A DNA stretch of 64,000 nucleotides from Aurantiacibacter sp. D1-12 (GTDB taxonomy: Bacteria > Pseudomonadota > Alphaproteobacteria > Sphingomonadales > Sphingomonadaceae), in contig NZ_JAPJZJ010000003.1 of assembly GCF_028858515.1 (NCBI RefSeq), positions 495,001 to 559,000 on the forward strand. Direction: 5' to 3'. This document shows positions 1 to 6,666 of this stretch, piece by piece (the first letter of the stretch is position 1; the number at the start of each line of letters is the position of its first letter). The notes beneath the pieces were generated by a model, which made no database searches, was not told the DNA's origin, and saw only the letters and a list, made by a program, of their open reading frames with translations. The position numbers were made by a program, and so were the translations under genes.

Positions 1-1
1 C

Positions 2-232
2 TACAGCCTGTGCCGCGCCTGCCGTCGCCCCCTGAGCGAAGAGGACAAGGCTTCCGAATATTACGAGGAAGGCGTCAGCTGCGCCGCGTGCATCACCGAG
101 AAGACCGAGCAGCAGCGCGCGAGCTATCGCGAGCGGCAGAAGCAGGAAAAGCTCGCCGCAAGCCGCGGTGAGGCACACCTCGGCAAGAAGCTCGCGACCA
201 GCGCCGGGCCGGATGGTTTCGACGATGAGTGA
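2..232 (+). CDS. trhO: tRNA uridine(34) hydroxylase TrhO (rhodanese family), C-terminal part
   Basis: Only the last 76 residues lie in the window; the gene begins upstream. The visible part has the four-cysteine cluster typical of the C terminus of YceA/TrhO proteins (CRAC near the start and CAAC about 25 residues later), followed by a charged tail rich in Glu, Gln and Arg ending GPDGFDDE. TrhO proteins hydroxylate the wobble uridine of some tRNAs using an N-terminal rhodanese domain, which is not visible here. The stop overlaps the start of the next gene by 8 bp, suggesting co-transcription. Family assignment rests on the Cys motif and tail only. Confidence 0.7.
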   Translation, partial: YSLCRACRRPLSEEDKASEYYEEGVSCAACITEKTEQQRASYRERQKQEKLAASRGEAHLGKKLATSAGPDGFDDE

Positions 233-854
233 CCGTATTCTCTACAGCTTCCGCCGCTGCCCCTACGCGATGCGCGCCCGCATGGCGCTCGTCATCAGCA
301 AGAGCCGCTGCGAGCTGCGCGAGGTGAAGCTTTCCGACAAGCCACAGGCAATGCTCGATGTCTCACCTAAGGCCACCGTGCCCGTGCTGGTGCACAGTGA
401 TGGTGCGTTTCTGGAAGAAAGCCTCGACATTATACGTTGGGCTCTCGGCCACACCGACCCCGAAGGCTGGCTGGAGCGCGAGGACAAAGAACTGATCGCC
501 GAGAATGATGGTCCGTTCAAACACGCGCTCGACCACTACAAATACCCGACGCGTTATGATGACTGCGATCCAATGCCCCACCGCGACCGCGGAGAAGAGT
601 TCCTGCGCAAACTCGACGCACGGATCGCTGGGCAGGGTCAACTGTGCGGTGACAAACGCGGCTTGACCGACGTGGCGATATTCCCGTTCATCCGCCAGTT
701 CGCCAACCACGACCGCGCCTGGTTCGATGCGCTCGACCTGCCGCATGTGCAGCAATGGCTGGCGGGGCACTTGGAAAGCGACCTGTTCAAAACCGCGATG
801 CAACGCGAAAAGCCATGGCAGGAAGGCGATGCGCCCATTGCCATGGCTTTGTGA
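225..854 (+). CDS. glutathione S-transferase family protein
   Basis: A 209-residue protein. It opens MSDRILYSFRRCPYAMRARM, a glutaredoxin-like CPYA motif at residues 12-15 in a thioredoxin-fold N-terminal domain. The cis-Pro segment KATVPVLV and the glutathione-contacting EES follow at about residues 49-66. The rest is an all-helical GST C-terminal domain containing LTDVAIFPFIRQF. The start at 225 is chosen because it overlaps the upstream stop by 8 bp; the longer frame from 168 would add residues that only shadow the upstream gene. A substrate cannot be deduced. Confidence 0.85.
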   Translation: MSDRILYSFRRCPYAMRARMALVISKSRCELREVKLSDKPQAMLDVSPKATVPVLVHSDGAFLEESLDIIRWALGHTDPEGWLEREDKELIAENDGPFKHALDHYKYPTRYDDCDPMPHRDRGEEFLRKLDARIAGQGQLCGDKRGLTDVAIFPFIRQFANHDRAWFDALDLPHVQQWLAGHLESDLFKTAMQREKPWQEGDAPIAMAL

Positions 855-878
855 TCGGTCGAGTGGTTCGGCGCTTGG

Positions 879-1349
879 TTAGACCTTCGCCGGCATGAAG
901 CGCGGATTGCGCAGGAGGGCTGCGGCCACCAGCGGCACCACCAGAGCTACTGGTAGGATCTCGGTAAAGGTGATCGGCAGACGATAGGCCGGGTTGGCGT
1001 AGTCCGGATATCCCATGTCGATCGCCGACTGCACGAAAGCATAGTCAGTGGACGCGAGATAGGCTTCCCAGCCGAGTACGTAGAAAAGCGATGCTACCAG
1101 CGCCATGCCGATCCCGAGCTTAAGGGCTTGCCAGAAACCAATCACGCCGCCCAGTTCCTGATCGCGGTACCGCTTCACCCCGACGAAGATTACGCTCAGC
1201 GCGATGAACATCGTGAGGAACCCGATGATCATGCCGAAGGTGTTGTCGGGACTGGACGTGTCCATGAAGCTCAGCGTCGTCAGGAACAGTACGGCGAGGA
1301 TTATCCCGGAGATCGAGCCGAAGGTGAGAACTGTACGTGTCTGGGTCAT
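879..1349 (-). CDS. DUF4199-type four-helix membrane protein
   Basis: A 156-residue integral membrane protein with four hydrophobic segments: two near residues 10-55, one near 75-95 and one near 125-146. A conserved-looking FWQALKLGIGMALVASLFYV segment precedes the third helix. The layout matches DUF4199 proteins, whose function is unknown. The ATG has an AGGAGG ribosome-binding site about 7 bases upstream. It lies 91 bp downstream of a small membrane-tethered LuxR-type regulator on the same strand, and the gap contains a palindrome, so regulation by that protein is plausible but inferred. Confidence 0.75.
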   Translation of the reverse strand: MTQTRTVLTFGSISGIILAVLFLTTLSFMDTSSPDNTFGMIIGFLTMFIALSVIFVGVKRYRDQELGGVIGFWQALKLGIGMALVASLFYVLGWEAYLASTDYAFVQSAIDMGYPDYANPAYRLPITFTEILPVALVVPLVAAALLRNPRFMPAKV

Positions 1350-1402
1350 GAAATGCCTCCTTGTTGGTGGCCTTGGCCTGTCACGTGGCTCGTGTGCCCG
1401 CT

Positions 1403-1420
1403 ATCACCCAAACGGGTGAT
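1403..1420. promoter_or_regulatory. palindrome in the gap before the DUF4199 gene, possible operator
   Basis: ATCACCC and GGGTGAT are perfect 7-base inverted arms separated by AAAC, located between the LuxR-type gene and the DUF4199 gene and about 54 bp upstream of the latter's start. The symmetry and size suit a dimeric LuxR/GerE helix-turn-helix. A weak hairpin is the alternative; no T-run follows on either strand. Function is inferred. Confidence 0.4.
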
Positions 1421-1440
1421 TTGGGCAAAATCACTCCAAT

Positions 1441-1863
1441 TTACGGGAGCAGGCCGAGTTCGCGCGCCTTGGCAATCGCTTCGGTTCGGTTGTTTGCTTC
1501 CAGCTTCTCGAACAGCTTGGCCAGATGGGTCTTCACCGTATTGGGAGAGATATCGAGATCGCGTGCAATCAACTTGTTGGCCCGTCCCTCGGCGAGTTTC
1601 TCAAGCACTTCGCACTCGCGAGGAGAGATACCGAGGCTAGCGATTGCGCGATCATTGCGGACGAATTCTTTCGCGCGCGCAGTAGGTGTCAATCGATTGC
1701 CCAACCAGATACCAAGCGCGGCGAACACCAAGGCGATAACGACACTGTAGAATTCGGTAGTCCACTCGCGCGAGAGATGTCGCCAATCAGCCCAGGTCAG
1801 GAAAAGCGAAAGCGCGGCGATAGCGGCGCCGTACATTGCCATCCATCGCCAGTGTGCCTTCAT
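1441..1863 (-). CDS. membrane-tethered LuxR/GerE-type transcriptional regulator
   Basis: A 140-residue protein with two predicted transmembrane helices (residues about 8-25 and 36-54), then a C-terminal GerE helix-turn-helix with the family signature SPRECEVLEKLAEG, the recognition segment ISPNTVKTHLAKLFEKL and the ending NRTEAIAKARELGLLP. There is no receiver domain. The start at 1863 (MKAHWRW) overlaps the ilvE stop in an ATGA arrangement, so translation is probably coupled to ilvE; a start 18 bp further upstream is possible. Together with the downstream DUF4199 gene it resembles a membrane-linked regulator and partner pair. The signal sensed is unknown. Confidence 0.8.
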   Translation of the reverse strand: MKAHWRWMAMYGAAIAALSLFLTWADWRHLSREWTTEFYSVVIALVFAALGIWLGNRLTPTARAKEFVRNDRAIASLGISPRECEVLEKLAEGRANKLIARDLDISPNTVKTHLAKLFEKLEANNRTEAIAKARELGLLP

Positions 1864-2936
1864 TCGATCCGCATCACCCAACTGTGGCGGTCCTCAACGG
1901 TCCCGCGCTGGATGCCGACGAGCTTTTCGCGGATCGTGCTCGTCAGCTGGCCGGGGCCGCCTGAGCCGATGGTGAATTCGCCGTCGTGGCTGGCGACTTT
2001 GCCTACCGCGGTCACAACCGCAGCGGTACCACAGGCCATCGTTTCGACGAGCTTGCCGCTTTCGGCATCGGCGCGCCACTGGTCGATCGAGTACATCTCT
2101 TCGCTGACGTCGAGGCCCTGCTCGCGCGCCAGTTGCATGATCGAATCGCGGGTGATGCCGGGCAGGATAGTGCCGCGCAGGGGCGGGGTAATCATGCGGC
2201 CATCGTCAAACACGAAGAACAGGTTCATTCCGCCCAGTTCCTCGATCCACTTGCGCTCTGCCGCGTCGAGGAAAACGGTCTGGTCGTGGCCCTTGGCGAA
2301 CGCCTCTCCGGTGGGGACGAGGCTGGCCGCGTAGTTTCCGCCACACTTGGCTTCGCCAGTGCCGCCGGGGGCTGCGCGGGTGTAATCGCTGACCCAGACC
2401 GAAACTGCGGGCGCGCCCGACTTGAAGTAGTTTCCGGCGGGCGAAAGGATCACCACGAACTTGTACTGCTTGGCCGGTCGCACGCCGAGGAATGCCTCGG
2501 TCGCGAACATAAAGGGGCGGATGTAGAGCGAACCGCCCTCGACGCTGGGGAACCAGTCCTTGTCTGCCAGCACCAGCTCTTTCACCGCATCGACGAACAC
2601 GTCCTCGGGGAAATCGGGCATGGCAAGCCGCGCTGCCGACTTGTTGAACCGCGCCGCATTTGCCTCCGGCCGGAACAGCGCCATCGTGCCGTTGCCAAGC
2701 TTGTAGGCCTTCATGCCTTCGAAAATTTCCTGAGCGTAGTGCAGCACCGATGCTGCCGGATCGAGCGGAATGGGCTGACGCGGGCCGAGTGTGGCCGAGT
2801 GCCAACCTTTCCCTTCGTCATAGTCGACGGTGATCATGTGATCGGTGAACAGTGTGCCGAAACCGGGATCGGCAATCGCCGCAACGCGGTCTGCGTCAGG
2901 CGTGGGCGCGGGGTGAGGGATGCGGGTCAATTCCAT
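1860..2936 (-). CDS. ilvE: branched-chain amino acid aminotransferase
   Basis: A 358-residue fold-type IV PLP enzyme catalysing the last transamination in isoleucine, leucine and valine synthesis and the first step of their breakdown. Recognisable segments include YDEGKGWHSATLGPRQPIPL near the N terminus, YAQEIFEGMKAYK, the active-site region YIRPFMFATEAFLGV, and GGNYAASL where the PLP region lies. Near the C terminus are EELGGMNLFFVFDDG and AVVTAVGKV. The length fits the long bacterial BCAT group. It heads a minus-strand unit with the LuxR and DUF4199 genes. A long untranslated region upstream contains a hairpin and short ORFs. Confidence 0.93.
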   Translation of the reverse strand: MELTRIPHPAPTPDADRVAAIADPGFGTLFTDHMITVDYDEGKGWHSATLGPRQPIPLDPAASVLHYAQEIFEGMKAYKLGNGTMALFRPEANAARFNKSAARLAMPDFPEDVFVDAVKELVLADKDWFPSVEGGSLYIRPFMFATEAFLGVRPAKQYKFVVILSPAGNYFKSGAPAVSVWVSDYTRAAPGGTGEAKCGGNYAASLVPTGEAFAKGHDQTVFLDAAERKWIEELGGMNLFFVFDDGRMITPPLRGTILPGITRDSIMQLAREQGLDVSEEMYSIDQWRADAESGKLVETMACGTAAVVTAVGKVASHDGEFTIGSGGPGQLTSTIREKLVGIQRGTVEDRHSWVMRIE

Positions 2937-2995
2937 GCGCGCGGATTAGGACGCTGCGCGGGGAGTCGCAAGTCTTGTGAGAAGCCACAAAATGA

Positions 2996-3029
2996 GAAGG
3001 CCAGTTCCACCTCGGTGAAACTGGCCTTC
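2996..3029 (-). terminator. strong hairpin upstream of ilvE, terminator-like on the minus strand
   Basis: GAAGGCCAGTT (2996-3006) and AACTGGCCTTC (3019-3029) are perfect 11-base arms, and CACC/GGTG extends pairing into the loop. On the minus strand the stem is followed by TCATTTTG, a weak T-rich tail; on the plus strand no T-run follows. It could end a short transcript starting further right, or act as an attenuator for transcripts entering ilvE about 60 bp downstream. Confidence 0.5.
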
Positions 3030-3083
3030 GCATGGTCAGCGGTCGTTACACCGCCAACGAAGCCTTACTCGGCGTAAGAAAGC

Positions 3084-3140
3084 CTACCGAATATGCCCCG
3101 CACGGGTCGTTTCCGACCTCCCTGCTGAACCATGAGACAT
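3084..3140 (-). CDS. possible 18-residue peptide with an unusually strong ribosome-binding site
   Basis: The ATG at 3140 opens an 18-codon frame (MSHGSAGRSETTRAGHIR) preceded at ideal spacing by AAAGGAGGTGATCC (3142-3155), complementary to the whole 3' end of 16S rRNA. A second ATG at 3133 opens an overlapping 22-codon frame (MVQQGGRKRPVRG, then IFGRLSYAE) ending at 3065. Neither is recognised and neither is rich in Ile, Leu or Val. The remainder of the 735-base gap between ilvE and the next gene holds the hairpin at 2996-3029, a 9-base inverted pair (3279-3287 and 3322-3330) and a dispersed repeat. Confidence 0.35.
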   Translation of the reverse strand: MSHGSAGRSETTRAGHIR

Positions 3141-3332
3141 CGGATCACCTCCTTTCGCGCTTGAAAGCCAAGAGCCGCCTTTTCACCGGGGCCCAAGACC
3201 TGCGATTACCGCTGGCCTTGACTGCATTTGTGAATCGGCGAGTCGGTGAAAACAAGTCTTGAATTTATCTTTTTCACAGGGATAATCACACCTTCGCTTT
3301 TCGGGTGGAGAGCGCCCGCGAGATTATCCCTG

Positions 3333-3610
3333 ATGTTTGTTTTTCGAAGCCGCCTCCGCGGCTTCGTCCTCGGTGCTGTCCGCTCCGCTTCGCTGCGCGG
3401 CACCTGCGGTCGGGCGGTCGCCTTCTGTCGTGCGCTAGTCGCGCCCGATTTCAGCGCCAATCTCATGGCACTCACCAAGAGCCTGGCGCTATCCTACTAA
3501 CGTTTCGCGGAGCACGGCCCGCTAGGGCCGCAAGGCCGACTGGCCGCCCGCAGCCGCCCCGGAGCGCAGCGGAGGGATTCAGGCGAGGATAGCCAAGTGA
3601 GCGGACGCGA
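3333..3610 (+). repeat. dispersed GC-rich repeat, copy 1 (about 270 bp)
   Basis: It begins with TGTTTGTTTTTCG and a perfect hairpin GAAGCCGC-CTCC-GCGGCTTC, then continues with a GC-rich body containing GGCACCTGCGGTCGGGCGGT. Nearly the same head and much of the body recur in reverse orientation at about 28495-28760, and a short hairpin version is at 17073-17121. Short open frames inside it are Arg/Pro/Ala-rich and differ between copies, so it is treated as non-coding. No transposase is nearby. Confidence 0.6.
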
Positions 3611-3671
3611 ACGCCGGCGCTTGAGGCTAAACAAAAAATCAAATCCTGGCGCTCAGCCAGCAACCCACTCC

Positions 3672-4277
3672 CTACCCCCTACAATCCTCCATCACCCGCG
3701 TAATCTCGGGATAGGCGGGCGCGTAAAGACCGTTCGTGCCGGGGGCCTCCACCGCGAAGCGTCCCTTTGAAAAGACAATCGCATCGAGCAGGCTATCGCG
3801 CGCGGACAGTTCCACCGTCAGCAGCGGTGCGGCGGCGTTGACGGGGGTGGCGGTTAGCGTGCGATCCTGCGTTTCGGTGCGGATCAGCATTTCAACCTGA
3901 CCGTTCGCGCGGCCGGATCGGGCGATGCCGACGCGGCGAGTGGCAAGATCGCAGCGGATGATCAGTTCCACCGTATCGGGCGTGCGCCCCGTGCCGAACA
4001 CGGCAAGCGTCTCGGTCGGCTCGGACACGTAACGCCAGTCGCCCGGAGTTTGCGGCGCGTCCTGCCAGTTTTCGAATACCGGAGAGACTGTCGCGACAGC
4101 AGTAGGCGTCGGCGCAGGCGTGACCACCGGAGTGGGTGAGGGGACGGGTGTCGGCTCGGGCGCGGGTGGCTGGCATGCGGCCAGCATTGGCAGTCCGATC
4201 AGGGGCAGAACGATCAGCTGATACCAGCGTCCTCTACGGGCTCGATCGTGGCGGCGGGTGCGGGTTGTGGGGTGCAT
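3672..4277 (-). CDS. putative lipoprotein, second of a tandem pair
   Basis: A 201-residue predicted lipoprotein. A basic N terminus (RTRRHDRARRGR) precedes a hydrophobic stretch and the lipobox LPMLAAC at about residues 30-36. A Pro/Thr/Val linker follows (about residues 37-65), then a globular region with GDWRYVSEPTETLAVFGTG, IIRCDLATRRVGIARSG and a C-terminal EITRVMEDC. The same order, with a cysteine-containing central strand (here IIRC, there IVTC) and an arginine-rich C-terminal IRRVLDRC, appears in the upstream neighbour, so the two are probably paralogues. Its start lies inside the upstream frame (64-bp overlap). Function unknown. Confidence 0.65.
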   Translation of the reverse strand: MHPTTRTRRHDRARRGRWYQLIVLPLIGLPMLAACQPPAPEPTPVPSPTPVVTPAPTPTAVATVSPVFENWQDAPQTPGDWRYVSEPTETLAVFGTGRTPDTVELIIRCDLATRRVGIARSGRANGQVEMLIRTETQDRTLTATPVNAAAPLLTVELSARDSLLDAIVFSKGRFAVEAPGTNGLYAPAYPEITRVMEDCRG

Positions 4278-4801
4278 CTGTCTAATACTCTGCGAATGCC
4301 CGGATGGGTGGGGAACTGGAAGGATTGGCGCTGCGGCGAAGTCAGCATGAAGACCTGCCCCTGATCGCCGAGTGCGCGGATGATGGCAAGGCCGTGATCA
4401 ACCTGAGCGGTGAGTTCGGGCAGTACGCCGCCCGATGGCAGCATGTCGATGCGTGCGGCTTCTCCTCCGGCGTCGAGCCGCCACGCCTCCGCCGCCCCGG
4501 CCGATGAAGCCATCGAGATCGAAACACTGTTGTAGGCGGGGTCGCAGGTCACGATCAGTGAAGGCTGCATGCCTTCCACCGCGTACTGCGCGCGGACTCC
4601 GGTGGCATCTTCGTTCACCGTCCATTCGCCCGCGACCAAAGCGGTGCCATCGGGCGCGGCGCTGGCGACTGCTGCAGGAGTCATGACCGGCTGCGGAGCC
4701 TCTACAGTGGCCTGTTCGGCGTCGCCCATTTCCGGTTCGGAATTGCAAGCGGCGATTGCGGCGCTGCCGCACACGATGGCGATCACTGATGGAATGCGCA
4801 T
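4214..4801 (-). CDS. putative lipoprotein, first of a tandem pair
   Basis: A 195-residue predicted lipoprotein starting MRIPSVIAIVCGSAAIAAC, with the lipobox cysteine at about residue 19. A short Pro/Ala-rich linker is followed by a globular region with GEWTVNEDATGVRAQYAVEG, LIVTCDPAYNSVSISM and PGIRRVLDRC. The start at 4801 is chosen because it gives a clean signal sequence; the longer frame would add an unstructured basic leader. Transcription diverges from tlyA 67 bp away. Its 3' end overlaps the paralogous lipoprotein gene. No known domain is recognised. Confidence 0.65.
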   Translation of the reverse strand: MRIPSVIAIVCGSAAIAACNSEPEMGDAEQATVEAPQPVMTPAAVASAAPDGTALVAGEWTVNEDATGVRAQYAVEGMQPSLIVTCDPAYNSVSISMASSAGAAEAWRLDAGGEAARIDMLPSGGVLPELTAQVDHGLAIIRALGDQGQVFMLTSPQRQSFQFPTHPGIRRVLDRCTPQPAPAATIEPVEDAGIS

Positions 4802-4868
4802 GCTGGCACGGCTCCTTTGCGAAAAAGCGTCTGGCACAATGGCCATGCGCCCCCTATCGCCCGTTCCC

Positions 4869-5651
4869 ATGGCCGAGCGCAAGAGTTCTCGCACCCGTAT
4901 CGATCAATTGCTTGTCGCGCGCGGCGAGGCGGAAAGCCGCACCCGTGCGCAGGCGCTGGTAATGGCGGGACTGGTGTTCGCAGGCCCGCCGGACAAGCTG
5001 CAACGGATCACCAAGTCTGGCCAGCAAGTGCCTGAAGACTGGGCGATAGAAGTGCGCGGCCGTGACCATCCCTGGGTCGGGCGCGGCGGTATGAAGCTCG
5101 ACCACGCGATCAAGCACTTCGGACTCGATGCCACTGGTGCGGTGGCGATGGATATCGGCAGTTCTACCGGCGGTTTTACCGAAGTGCTGTTGCACCACGG
5201 GGCAGACCATGTCTTTGCAGTCGATGTCGGCACCAACCAGCTCGCGTGGAAGCTGCGGCAGGATGACCGGATCACCGTGCTCGAACAGACCAATGCCCGC
5301 GCGCTCACCACTGATCTGATCGACCGGGCGTGCGACTGGGTGGTGTGCGACGCGAGCTTCATCGGGCTTGCCAAGGTGCTCGAAGTGCCGCTCCAGCTCG
5401 CCGCGCCCGATGCCCGCGTGGTGGCGCTGATAAAGCCGCAGTTTGAAGTCGCCAAGCATGAAGTCGGCAAGGGCGGCATCATCCGCGATGCCTCGCTGCA
5501 CAAGCGCGTATGTGACGAGGTGACTGACTGGCTCGAAAGCGAAGGCTGGCGCGTGGCGGGTCTCACCGAAAGCCCGATCACCGGGACCGAAGGTAATGTC
5601 GAATTCCTCGTACATGCAGTGCGCGGAACGCTCTCGCAGCCCGTGGATTGA
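4869..5651 (+). CDS. tlyA: TlyA-family rRNA (cytidine-2'-O)-methyltransferase
   Basis: A 260-residue protein with an N-terminal S4 RNA-binding domain (residues about 5-65, RTRIDQLLVARGEAESRTRA) and an FtsJ-like SAM methyltransferase domain. Motif I is DIGSSTGGFTEVLL near residue 95. Further landmarks are WVGRGGMKLDHAI, VCDASFIGL and LIKPQFEV, where the catalytic Lys/Asp/Lys residues of the family fall. TlyA proteins 2'-O-methylate 16S and/or 23S rRNA cytidines and are often mislabelled haemolysins. The start at MAERKSS is chosen over in-frame starts up to 24 bp upstream because it matches the usual S4 beginning. Confidence 0.9.
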   Translation: MAERKSSRTRIDQLLVARGEAESRTRAQALVMAGLVFAGPPDKLQRITKSGQQVPEDWAIEVRGRDHPWVGRGGMKLDHAIKHFGLDATGAVAMDIGSSTGGFTEVLLHHGADHVFAVDVGTNQLAWKLRQDDRITVLEQTNARALTTDLIDRACDWVVCDASFIGLAKVLEVPLQLAAPDARVVALIKPQFEVAKHEVGKGGIIRDASLHKRVCDEVTDWLESEGWRVAGLTESPITGTEGNVEFLVHAVRGTLSQPVD

Positions 5652-5754
5652 TCGCATGGAATGCCCCGTCTGCGGACAGCCGGGGGTGGCACGCTTGCCC
5701 TAGCGCCAGAGCCTCGCCACAAGTCTGGTCAAACGAATCGAGAGGTCCGCCTAA

Positions 5755-6306
5755 ATGAATCGCATCGCGTCTCCGGGGCAATTGCGCGCCAGCCTGATCC
5801 GCTGGTCCCTGTTTCTTGTGCCGCTGGTGATGTTGCTGGGCTTCCTCGCCGGAACCGTGGGCGGCGATGCCAACAGCGCGTGGTTCCAGTCGCTCGACAA
5901 GCCGACCACTTTCCCGCCGCCCGCGACGTTCGGGATCGTCTGGACGATCCTCTATGCGATGATGGGCCTTGCCTTCGCGATGGTCTGCGCAGCCTGGGGA
6001 TCGCGCATGCGGACATGGGCCATTGTTGCGTTCCTGATCCAGTTCGCGATCAACCTTGCATGGTCGCCGGTCTTCTTCGGCCAGCAGCAGATCACAAGCG
6101 CGCTGTTCGTAATCCTTGCGCTGGACGTTGCGTTGATTGCGACGATCTATCTGTTCTTCCAGGTGCGCAAATGGGCCGGGATCCTGCTGCTACCCTATCT
6201 GGCCTGGGCCCTGTTCGCGACGCTTCTCAACTGGCAGTTCCTGCAGCTCAATCCCGATGCCCAGCCGATGGAAGATGACGGCGCCGTGCAGAGTTTTGAA
6301 ATTTAA
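5755..6306 (+). CDS. TspO/MBR family membrane protein
   Basis: A 183-residue five-helix membrane protein of the tryptophan-rich sensory protein family. The signature run is SLDKPTTFPPPATFGIVWTI, followed by LYAMMGLAFAMV, INLAWSPVFF and a C-terminal LAWALFATLLNWQFLQLN. Alphaproteobacterial TspO proteins sit in the outer membrane and bind tetrapyrroles; in Rhodobacter they affect pigment gene expression. The N terminus is about 20 residues longer than the shortest homologues. It is in line with ubiK but separated from it by 36 bp. Confidence 0.9.
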   Translation: MNRIASPGQLRASLIRWSLFLVPLVMLLGFLAGTVGGDANSAWFQSLDKPTTFPPPATFGIVWTILYAMMGLAFAMVCAAWGSRMRTWAIVAFLIQFAINLAWSPVFFGQQQITSALFVILALDVALIATIYLFFQVRKWAGILLLPYLAWALFATLLNWQFLQLNPDAQPMEDDGAVQSFEI

Positions 6307-6342
6307 GTTGCACAGAGGGGGCTGACCGCCCACATTCTCACC

Positions 6343-6588
6343 ATGCAAAGCGAAAACAAGATCATCGCCGATTTCGTCAAAGTCGCCAATTCCGCTGCGG
6401 GTACGCTGGCGGGAATGGGCCGTGAAGCGCGGGAGAACGCGCGCGAGAAGATGAAAGAGGCGATGGGCGGCATGGATTTCGTCTCCCGCGAAGAATTTGA
6501 CGCGGTGAAAGACATGGCTGCAACCGCGCGCGAAAAGATAGAGATCCTCGAAGCAAAGCTCGCCGCGCTGGAAGCCAAGATCAAGTAA
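6343..6588 (+). CDS. UbiK/BMFP-family accessory factor
   Basis: An 81-residue, highly charged helical protein. The N-terminal half carries NKIIADFVKVANSAAGTL; the C-terminal half is a coiled coil (EEFDAVKDMAATAREKIEIL, then EAKLAALEAKIK), the arrangement of UbiK/BMFP proteins. In gamma-proteobacteria UbiK assists the ubiquinone biosynthesis complex and binds lipids; the alphaproteobacterial role is less well defined. Confidence 0.8.
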   Translation: MQSENKIIADFVKVANSAAGTLAGMGREARENAREKMKEAMGGMDFVSREEFDAVKDMAATAREKIEILEAKLAALEAKIK

Positions 6589-6666
6589 TCTGCCCCGACC
6601 GGGGAGCCTTCTCCTCGCCCTCAAAACATGCTTGTGTCGAACCCTGACGTTTCAGGGAGTCGACTC

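Noticed and set aside
3065-3140. Leader peptide attenuator for ilvE
   Set aside because: Neither short frame contains runs of Ile, Val or Leu codons; a classical amino-acid attenuator is not supported.
3142-3155. Possible 16S rRNA gene fragment
   Set aside because: Only the 14-base 16S 3' tail matches and nothing upstream resembles 16S rRNA; interpreted as a strong ribosome-binding site on the other strand.
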